Positions 18,850 through 26,095 of a stretch of 64,000 bases of DNA are shown piece by piece. The notes below the pieces were generated by a model. That model did not search any database, had not been told where the DNA came from, and saw nothing but the letters and a program-made list of their open reading frames with translations. The DNA comes from Axinella damicornis (taxonomy: Eukaryota > Porifera > Demospongiae > Axinellida > Axinellidae), in the NCBI GenBank assembly GCA_963931865.1, contig OZ007515.1, forward strand, positions 5,392,493 to 5,456,492, given 5' to 3'. The first letter of the stretch is position 1. The number at the start of each line of letters is the position of its first letter. The position numbers were made by a program, and so were the translations under genes.

Positions 18850-19560
18850 ACCTCAGCTGGTCAGCACACATTCAATGAAATTGCTGCTAAAGGAAGGAAC
18901 TTTTAGGTCTCTTGTACTGCAAGTATTACAGACACAAATGCATTGAATTTCCTGTTGTGCTTAAAAATTGTTACTTATAGTTATTGTTTTCTGTACCTAT
19001 ATATTACCTATGCTGTAATAATAGCCATTTATTCACTCTTTTTGACATCTCTGCTATATGTCAAATTTCTTTCCTGTATGTATTTTCAGTTGCTGTCTCT
19101 TGTATTTGTCCCTCTTCATTGTACCCTTGTTGGGCAGCCTTCATATTAGCATTGAGTTGCTAGGTGGCCTGACCCATTTGCTTTTGCATTAAAGTTGTAT
19201 AGAAAAGGAAACAAATGTGCTGGCAAAGTTGTATGTAGCTCTCATTGGAATATGGGGCTCAAGTGCCAGTGGAACCCACACTTAGCCAAAAGATATTGAC
19301 AACTTAATTGGCCAAAAAATTTGCACTGAGAACATGCTCAAGGAACTTCCGTGCTAACTACCAGGATCTGCTTGAATATAATTTCCAGCTTCCCTCCCTC
19401 CAGAACAGAAGGCTCTATTTGTCTCTTTGTTCATTCTATAAAATAATATTCCTGCACATTGCCTCCCGTCTCCATTATAAATTTAAATTGGCTGAAACAC
19501 CACTCCTGTTCTGTAGCGTTAACGTTTGTGCATGCTCCTTTGTACTCATTTTAGGGTAGA
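18850..19560 (+). pseudogene. Old LINE RT C-terminal relic with nested insertion, unit 2
   Basis: SSDLSWSAHI-like, EIAA...RNF and, after the insertion, KKFALRTCSRNFRANYQDLL and FQLPSLQNRRLYLSLCSF are recognisable as a decayed LINE ORF2 C-terminus. Frames are broken. It aligns with 29740-30000 and 51320-51480. Confidence 0.65.
18941..19210 (+). mobile_element. Nested 270-bp retroelement 3' fragment with 7-bp target duplication
   Basis: It is inserted in the RT relic: ACAAATG at 18934-18940 and again at 19211-19217. The empty site is seen at 29838 (CAGACACAAATGTGCTGG). The insert ends GCATTAAAGTTGTATAGAAAAGGAA, which looks like a LINE or SINE 3' tail, and has no ORF. Confidence 0.7.
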
Positions 19561-19647
19561 GCTGAATTAATTGACTTGGAGAGAAAATCTCTCCTATATG
19601 GCATGGCGAGATTTGCTTTCGATCCACTCGGCCATCAGCGATCCAAA

Positions 19648-19825
19648 CAGTCTAGCAGGAAGGGATGTGGCTCCAGTAAAGAGAGAGAAGTGGGTGGGGC
19701 TCGTGAGGTGGAGGGAATGGGTGGGGCTCCAATGAGCTATATAGCCTTATTATCCTAGCCCCCGTTGTTGACAACCCAAGCCAGACTCTCCCGCCCCGAC
19801 TCCTGAGATGTGAGATAGTAGAACT
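19648..19825 (+). promoter_or_regulatory. Promoter region of the A/B fusion gene
   Basis: A-type promoter: the GGGATGTGGCTCC module, two GGGTGGGGCTC boxes and a TATATA at 19738-19743, 88 bp before ATG. Nearly identical to the promoters of A1 and A5. Confidence 0.5.
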
Positions 19826-20764
19826 ATGGCTCTTTTTCAAGGTGTTGCAAGGCAACTGGCTGTCTTTTTTGTTGCTCTGTCGGGCTTTGGGTGGGTAGTG
19901 TGCACGGTCGGGTGTGTCTACTTTATCGCAAACACCGCCAGTACGTACCCTACAAGCGAGCCATACTATTCTGCGATTGTGGTTGGGGTTATGGTTTGTA
20001 TTGGAGCCGTGATTCACGCCGCCTTGTGGAGGTGCTGGAGTGCTATTGCAGGAACAATGACAGCTCTTCTGAGTGTCAAGTATTTGGCAAGCATTGGTTT
20101 TGTACTACACTCTACAGGGATTCGAATGCAGCAGCCACGTGAAATTCAAGCACCACACTACTGGGACTACTGGATTTTTATTGGAGGTCTAGTATCGTGC
20201 TTCTTTTGGGCGATTGTTCTAATGCTATGGCCATTTTATAGCAATCCACCTCAAGATGGTGACCAAGACACCACAAAGGCAGAAGGAGCAACTAGAATAG
20301 TGGCCATAATATTCATCCTCCTCTCAATAGTTGTATGGTTATTTACCTGTGTTGGCATGACTCGTTCATTAGAGGATATATATCCATTTGACTACAGCGT
20401 CGGTCTGATGGGTTCACTCACATACATTGCAGCTCTGATCCATGCTGGGTCATGGAAAGGTGTCAGTAAGGCCATGGGAGCAGCAGCTGCCTTTCTTAGT
20501 GTTATCTACATTACAGTTGTGGGCTTCATTACTGTATCTGTGGGCATGCAGATGTACCGGATTGACCATAATGAAAGCCCATATAACGCTGGTGTTCCCA
20601 GCTGGATGAAATTGCAGTTTTCAGGAGGGATAATCTTGTGTTTCTTCTGGGCCATTGTCCTCATGCTGTGGCCATGGTATAGCCATACAAGCACAGTCAG
20701 CAGCACTGATGTTGAAACCCAGCCACTGATCACGACCGCCAGGCAGTCTATACACCAGTGTTGA
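19826..20764 (+). CDS. A/B fusion eight-membrane-segment protein (312 aa)
   Basis: Intact ORF with an A-type promoter and A-type first half (MALFQGVARQ, STGIRMQQPREIQAPHY as in A2), but a B-type end: VGMTRSLEDIYPFDYS loop 5, HAGSWKGVSK, MYRIDHNESPYNAG loop 7 and the B-type 3' flank. The switch is near 20350 (codon ~175), at the fifth membrane segment. Unequal crossing-over between an A gene and a B gene, removing the spacer between them, explains it simply. The cytosolic linker lacks the LLK of KAELLKGA (KAEGATR here), so it is the shortest member. Membrane segments and the ETQPLI tail are kept, so it may still work. Confidence 0.85.
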   Translation: MALFQGVARQLAVFFVALSGFGWVVCTVGCVYFIANTASTYPTSEPYYSAIVVGVMVCIGAVIHAALWRCWSAIAGTMTALLSVKYLASIGFVLHSTGIRMQQPREIQAPHYWDYWIFIGGLVSCFFWAIVLMLWPFYSNPPQDGDQDTTKAEGATRIVAIIFILLSIVVWLFTCVGMTRSLEDIYPFDYSVGLMGSLTYIAALIHAGSWKGVSKAMGAAAAFLSVIYITVVGFITVSVGMQMYRIDHNESPYNAGVPSWMKLQFSGGIILCFFWAIVLMLWPWYSHTSTVSSTDVETQPLITTARQSIHQC

Positions 20765-21269
20765 GTGGTTTGATTTAGTACATTTTCTGACTTTGCAGGA
20801 TAAATATTGTGATTACTTCTTATACATTATAATTACTTTTGCTTACAGTACGTAGTGCAAACTTTTGTATATAATTTTCATTTGTCATCTTTACAGTTAT
20901 CAGGAAGGGCTCTCATGGCAATGCAACTTGTTGCTTTCCACTGCCCCTGCTACTTCTTTTTGTCTCTGTAGCTACCTCGTCTTTCTGCGCTGATGAATAA
21001 TTTTATTAACCAGTTTCTCACTGGTATAATAACAATTGATTGTTGCTTATACTGACACCAGGGTGGGCCCAGGTTTGGCTATGCCAATGCTTGTAGGCAT
21101 TGATATGACTGTCAATAATCAAATCAAGTAATGCAGTGCTTCCACTAAACTGATGAATGGGATAACATGCACAATGATGCTTGTATAATTATGCTGTTAG
21201 TAATAAGCTATCAGTCTGATCACCTGTTTTAGTGTCTGATGGAATGCAGTCCAAATATTCAGCTCTAGG

Positions 21270-21625
21270 CTGCATGGTCATGCCATTTTATGTTGCTCAC
21301 GATCGGGCCCGACCAGCCCAAGTTGTCACTTGGATACACATACACAGTTTCACCATCACATGGGCAGTAAACTCTGTATTTCCCAGTTAGTCCATCGTAC
21401 TTAGTAATCCGACCCTTGAAACACTGTCTTTCCTGATGCCACCGTGAATTTCATTTCCACTGCCTTTTCAAAGAGTGTTGTGTCGGCCCTAAAACAGAAA
21501 GTACATAAACTAAACTATCACTATCGTAATAACTACCACGCACACATGATTATACTCCACCTGTCTTCTGAATCAGTTAGCCCTGATGATACTTCAAAGT
21601 CACTGTTGTTGTCATCGTTGATTGA
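21270..21625 (-). pseudogene. Minus-strand acidic/Tudor-like exons, unit 3 copy
   Basis: Both exons and their splice sites (CACATGCAG acceptor, donor GACAG/GTGGAG, second acceptor TTTTAG/GG) are recognisable. Two bases are missing in the Tudor-like exon (GGAAAGACAGTGTTTC for GGAAAGACACAGTGGTTC), which shifts the frame. Confidence 0.5.
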
Positions 21626-22935
21626 TTTGACTGCATGTGTGGTTTTAGCCTATAATAATAATAATGTGTAATTCAACTGGCAAAAAAGGCACAAAATATT
21701 ATGTTCTTGCACTTCAATACTCTGAAGGCGGGGCTGCAATTGTCTGGGGCGGGGCTGCAATCATCTGGAGATGGGGTTGCAATCGTCTGGAGGCGGAGCT
21801 GCTGTGTTTATGTGCATACCTAGTAGTGAAATGACCAGCCTATGACTTGCTAGTTGGCAGGAACTTACTCAAATGGAGCTAGACGACAGGAGCTCACCCT
21901 TAAATGACTTCACTTTAATATGGTCCCACGATAATAGTCTGTTGTCCATTACTCATGGGACCATTTTAAGTCATTCTCTCAACGTGACTGGGTAATTGGC
22001 AGGGATTTACTCTGATGACGTGATAATGGGAGCAACTCTTTAATGACTTGACTTAATGGTCCCATGAGTAATACTATGCTTTGTATATCTTCACGGCAAC
22101 TTATGTCAATTGTAGTGACTTAAAATGCTCCCATATGGTCCCATGGGTTCGGGTGACTTAAATCGGTTCTCATGAGACATCCGGTAACCCACAGACACTT
22201 TTCAAGTCAATTACCCATGGAAAGTGTGTCCCTTCTATGAACACATTTACCAAAACGTAAGTGCACAGAACGGGAAAGTTTAAACTGCCAAAATGACTAA
22301 GAGTCTACATGACAGAGGCGAGTGACTATGTGGTACAGCTGATAGTAGCTATGATATGACACTGAGCACATGATTGGCACCGTTTTAATATCCTTTTGTT
22401 AGTTAGTTAGTCAGTCAGTTAGTTAGTTATTGACGTGGATATTGGTACGGCAGGAAGTACATATTTTATAGGCATAGGTACATGTACTGGAAACACAGTC
22501 ACACACATCTAGAACCAGCGCCCTGGCCCTAACCCATTGCTCAACTTCGTTAACCACTTTGTAAATAATCATTTTTAACAGGAAAAGTCCCTTCAAGCCT
22601 AATGGCTGTATATGGTCTGCCAGGGAGTCCTGCATACAAGTGCGTAATGAAACCTAGCCAGTATAGATGCATCCACATTCTGCACACAGCATTCCTGTCA
22701 ACAGGAAATAAGTGCATGCACAGAACTAGTCTCATTCCCAGACCCTCAATATGCACGGAGGTTCTGGGCACGAGACTAGCACATAACAGGAAAGTTTACA
22801 CTAAGTATGAAGCCAAAATAGAGGCCATGCAGTGATTGTGTGGTACAGCAGGTACGTATGACACTGTACCATCATAATAATACCAAACCGCCGTCCAATA
22901 ACAAAAATTTTATAGTTAGCTAGCTCAGTGAGGAC

Positions 22936-22975
22936 CATGGATAATACACACTAACGTTAGTGTGTATTATCCATG
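22936..22975. mobile_element. Intact 40-bp palindromic micro-element with 8-bp target duplication
   Basis: A perfect palindrome whose left half is CATGGATAATACACACTAAC, flanked directly by GTGAGGAC at 22928-22935 and 22976-22983. An identical palindrome with a different 8-bp duplication is at 32141-32180. See findings. Confidence 0.85.
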
Positions 22976-23160
22976 GTGAGGACTCCCCATGCAGTCATGG
23001 CCCTAACTGCTGTGTTCTGATCTCTCAATTTACTGGGAAGAACCTAGGGCGAGTGCGGCAGTGTCTGGACGGTGAGGGGGTGTCCTGGATGCCCGGCTCA
23101 GGCCTTCTCACAGTTGCTGAGAAGCACACCATTCTATACTTGCGTGCTACAAGTTGTGTG

Positions 23161-23162
<2 letters not shown>

Positions 23163-23202
<40 letters not shown>
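23163..23202. repeat. 40-base G tract at a deletion junction
   Basis: Directly follows TTGTGTGTT. The sequence to the left comes from ~780 bases earlier in the unit than expected. Confidence 0.85.
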
Positions 23203-23203
<1 letters not shown>

Positions 23204-23319
23204 GACTCCAGTGACACGAGACAAGTAGGTGGCCAGGGCTCCTGTCCAGAGGAAGTGAGAGGTGCAGAAATGGTGGCCCTAGTCCTCCAGCACTGTTGTT
23301 GACTCAGTTGCTGTGTATA

Positions 23320-23612
23320 TTTTTATGAGAAACCACCATGTAGAGTGGCTAACGAGGTAACCGGAATAGCATGAATGCTAATATTAATCAGTACCCGGGA
23401 CCAACGCCTTTACATCCCCTCCGAAGGATGCGGTGTGAACTGTATCAGGTGAAAACACCTTCAAGAACACACCTACTCATTTTTAAGGGTAGAGCTGAGT
23501 CAACTCCTAGGAGAGAAAGAAAATCTCTCCTATGGCAATGGTGGGATTCGAACCTGCAACCTTTAGATTAGCAGTCGGATGCTTTAACCGCTAGGCCACC
23601 AGCCACCCCTAA
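23320..23612 (-). mobile_element. tRNA-derived SINE
   Basis: The insertion splits the decayed promoter; the uninterrupted site is at about 50306-50330 (GCTGTGTATAGTCTCGTG), with TATA on both sides. On the minus strand it begins with a tRNA-like head (TGGCCTAGCGGTTAAAGCAT, then CCGACTGCTAATC, GGTTCGAATCCCACC) containing A-box and B-box-like promoter sequences. A GGAGAGATTTTC/GAGAGAAAG hairpin and a CCTTCGGAGGGGATGTAAAGG segment follow. That segment resembles the Nin-DC core found in some animal SINEs. The tRNA type and core assignment are tentative. Confidence 0.65.
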
Positions 23613-24080
23613 TATAGTCTCGTGAAGCGAACTTGCCCGTGCTGTGTTGAGAGTCTGCATGACTTTGCGAGACTGATGATGTATTCCCAGCAACAGTATT
23701 TGTAGAATCAGGGTATAGTCTCACGGGCCAGCCCACTTCTGTACTTTTGCCGTTCTATATCTTGTTACATTACTTGTGTTGATCAAGATGTTCATAATGG
23801 CCAAACCAAATATGCACCTTCAACTGCAAACAAACCTGTTCAACCTTTCCATAATTATGAAATTATCCAAAAATGTGGAAAGCAGCAAGTGTTGTACCCA
23901 TACCAAAATTAAAAGCTAATCATAGTCCATCTGGGTACAGACTATATCCCTACTATCAATACTAAGTAAGCTCCTGGCAAAGCATTTTCACTCATGATCA
24001 GTACTTAGCAACTCACGCGATACAGTGAAGCGCAAATTGAGTGAAGAAACTGAGTTCTTACTGTTGTGAGTGGCTTAGTA

Positions 24081-24339
24081 ATGCCTCCAAAATCGACGAA
24101 AGCCAAGGGGAAAGCCGGCTCTGCCGCCTGTCCTCCCGGTCCTCCCTGTACTATCTGTTCCTCCGAAGTCGCTTCAGGAGTGGATGACCCAGTCACCTGC
24201 GGTATCTGCAAACGGACTGCCCACAGGTACTGTGCTGGCGTCTCTGTAAATGAGTACTCGGCTATCTCAACTAGCAGCCCGTACACGTGCCTGGCCTGTT
24301 TCAAGAGAGAGTACGTCTCTACCGTTGGTGAGCTCAAGG
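24081..24339 (+). pseudogene. LINE ORF1, N-terminal part with PHD-like zinc finger
   Basis: Starts at the ATG at 24081 (MPPKSTKAKG). A cysteine/histidine array CTIC...CGIC...HRYC...CLAC follows the C4HC3 spacing of PHD-like fingers known in ORF1 proteins of CR1/L2-type LINEs. After ELK the reading frame enters the nested insertion; the rest of ORF1 resumes at 25436. The role in the family is RNA/nucleoprotein binding; in this copy the protein is interrupted. Confidence 0.7.
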
Positions 24340-25435
24340 GCTGCATAAGGACTACCTCCAGTGCATCCGGAAGTGAAAATGTCGGTAAACGCTCCCATCA
24401 GGGTCTGTGTACTTGAAGGCCTCTACGCTCAGCTGCTTCGAGCTAACTGTCCGTTATCAGTCGCAGTAGAGCTTCAAACCCGTGGCCTTTGTCTAGACTC
24501 TGCCAAGTGGTCGATGCGCTACTCCGACGGTGGGTTTTCGGTAGCATTTTTCTGGCCGACACAAGGTCAGAGCTATGCTGCAACTACCACCCAATCGCGC
24601 CGGCGTAGAAGGCGAAGGAAACCAAGGTCCCGTCCTGAAACTGAGGGTCCCAACGCCATCCGCCGTGAGCAGCCTAACAAGCGTGCCAAACGATATCCTG
24701 AGTCAGTCAACAGAAAGCTATCTCTAATTGATGAGCACCCCTCTTCTCAGTGTACACTGGTGACCCCTATTCGGACTACCTCCAGTGCAGTTACAGAAGT
24801 GGATGTCCCTGCTGACGTCCCAGACATGGAAGTTGACTCTGCTGTTCCTGGTACTGAGGACACAGAGCTCGAGACTGATTCTCCAAGCTCTGAACTCTCG
24901 GGTACGGATGAACCTTCTGACAGTGACTCCATGGTTGAGAACGACTTGGATCAACTCTGCACTGCTAAATCTACCGAGTTTAAAATGAGGAATAACATCC
25001 CAGGATTCGATTACATCTCCAATACTGGTCATCATGGTTGGACTCCTGTAAGAGTGCAAAGATTGGGTACTAAGGGATCGGAGTTTGATGCTACCTTTCT
25101 ACAAGAGTGTGATGAAGTTTCTTTCCTGAATGTTGGCGGTTGTCTGAGAGCAAAAGTGCGTAGTAGCCAGACCACATTCCTCACCCCAATTTCTGCAAGA
25201 ACTCGCTCAAAGACTGACAACAAACCTCCCTAGTTTGATCTTGGCAATTCATATTCAATTGTAATCTGTAGCTAATACCTGTGTCTTTTGCTTTGTTGTG
25301 TTTCAGGCTGCCAGTCAAAGCTGGCTGTCCCTCAGTACACTTATCATGCAACCATTCAGCCACCATCCCCACCCACATTCATGTCACCACATATCTGTGT
25401 ACTGTAAAGCAATAATAATAATAATAATAATAATA
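24340..25435 (+). mobile_element. Nested 1.1-kb element with (AAT)n tail inside LINE ORF1
   Basis: It interrupts a continuous ORF1 coiled-coil-like region: the bases left of 24340 and right of 25435 join in frame once one AAGG copy (24336-24339 / 25436-25439) is removed. It ends in AATAATAAT repeats, the tail type of several non-LTR retroelements. It contains one ORF (24379-25233) and, near 25250-25307, an acceptor-like TTTTGCTTTGTTGTGTTTCAG. Confidence 0.75.
24379..25233 (+). CDS. Unrecognised basic/acidic protein of the nested element (284 aa)
   Basis: Open from the ATG at 24379 to TAG. The N-terminal ~65 residues look folded (VCVLEGLYAQLLRANCPLSV, WSMRYSDGGFSVAFFWP). A strongly basic stretch of seven arginines follows with RKPRSRP and NKRAKR, a likely nuclear or nucleic-acid-binding signal. 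Then comes a long acidic Ser/Thr/Asp-rich region and a C-terminal ~75 residues with a second ordered-looking part. A gag-like or ORF1-like protein of the nested retroelement is the simplest idea, but I recognise no domain. Confidence 0.4.
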   Translation: MSVNAPIRVCVLEGLYAQLLRANCPLSVAVELQTRGLCLDSAKWSMRYSDGGFSVAFFWPTQGQSYAATTTQSRRRRRRRKPRSRPETEGPNAIRREQPNKRAKRYPESVNRKLSLIDEHPSSQCTLVTPIRTTSSAVTEVDVPADVPDMEVDSAVPGTEDTELETDSPSSELSGTDEPSDSDSMVENDLDQLCTAKSTEFKMRNNIPGFDYISNTGHHGWTPVRVQRLGTKGSEFDATFLQECDEVSFLNVGGCLRAKVRSSQTTFLTPISARTRSKTDNKPP

Positions 25436-26095
25436 AAGGCTGAGGTAGCTGAGTTACGAAACGCCCTTGCCGTGAAGCAAGCCGTGGAGGCGGAGGGACG
25501 TACCTCTGGTAGTAGTGACAGTGAATGGACGGTGGTGGCCAAGGCCAAGCGGAGAGGTCAGAGGAATTCCAGAGCGGACAAGTCGGTCACGGGGAAGAAA
25601 CCTCAATGGCATAGCGTTCAAACTCTGCCAGCTAGACCTGCCAGCCACAATAAAGCAAGTCAGGACTCAGGCTCTCCCTCTAGGCAGTCCTCAAGAAGCA
25701 GTGGTAAATCGCTAGACACTCATGCAAGAGAGACTGTTGAAGGGGTCAGGCGAGTGTGGGGCACACTGAGGAACTGCACCTACAGAACTGTACTTGCAAC
25801 ATTGCGAAAGTTGACTAGTGTTGCTGAGAATGTTGAAGTCCGAAGGAAGTTCAAGAAAAGGGATGGCTCTGAGATTCGTTGGTGGTTCCTCATACGTGGC
25901 GATGAGTCAGTCTTGCAAACGCTTCAAATGGAATGGGAAAACGTTGAAAACTCTACGTCCTGGAAACTAGAACTTTGTCATCGACCCATCTCCCCAACCC
26001 CTGAGCAGCTCCCTCAGCCAAATGGTGTGATTAACAGCCAGGAAGCGGATGGAGAGAAAACGCCTGATGTAAGTCCTTTTTTATCCCCAGAGTGA
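25436..26095 (+). pseudogene. LINE ORF1, C-terminal part
   Basis: Resumes with EVAELRNALAVKQAVEAEG, consistent with a coiled coil, then a basic Ser-rich linker and a conserved-looking C-terminal domain (VRRVWGTLRNCTYRTVLATL, RWWFLIRG, W-x-x-V-E) before TGA at 26093-26095. ORF2 overlaps the stop in another frame. Confidence 0.6.

Larger units (their letters stand above)
20765..23162. other. Unit 3 tail
   Basis: B-type 3' flank, minus-strand Tudor-like remnant (21270-21625), minisatellite (about 21725-21805), (TTAG)n near 22400, a foldback like 5380-5433 (about 22728-22782) and the intact palindrome (22936-22975). At 23145-23152 the sequence jumps to the G-tract region; ~780 bases present at 16046-16825 are missing. 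Confidence 0.5.

Noticed and set aside
22960..23205. ORFs with poly-glycine or poly-proline ends at the G/C tracts (also 49195-49525, 16814-17050)
   Set aside because: Created by homopolymer tracts; not conserved between units. The in-tail frame ISQFTGKNLERVRQCLDGEG... is open in some units but has no other support.
26065..26092. Mini-intron GTAAGT...CCCCAG at the ORF1/ORF2 border of the LINE
   Set aside because: Only ~22 bases between the borders, far below spliceable length; kept as a curiosity.
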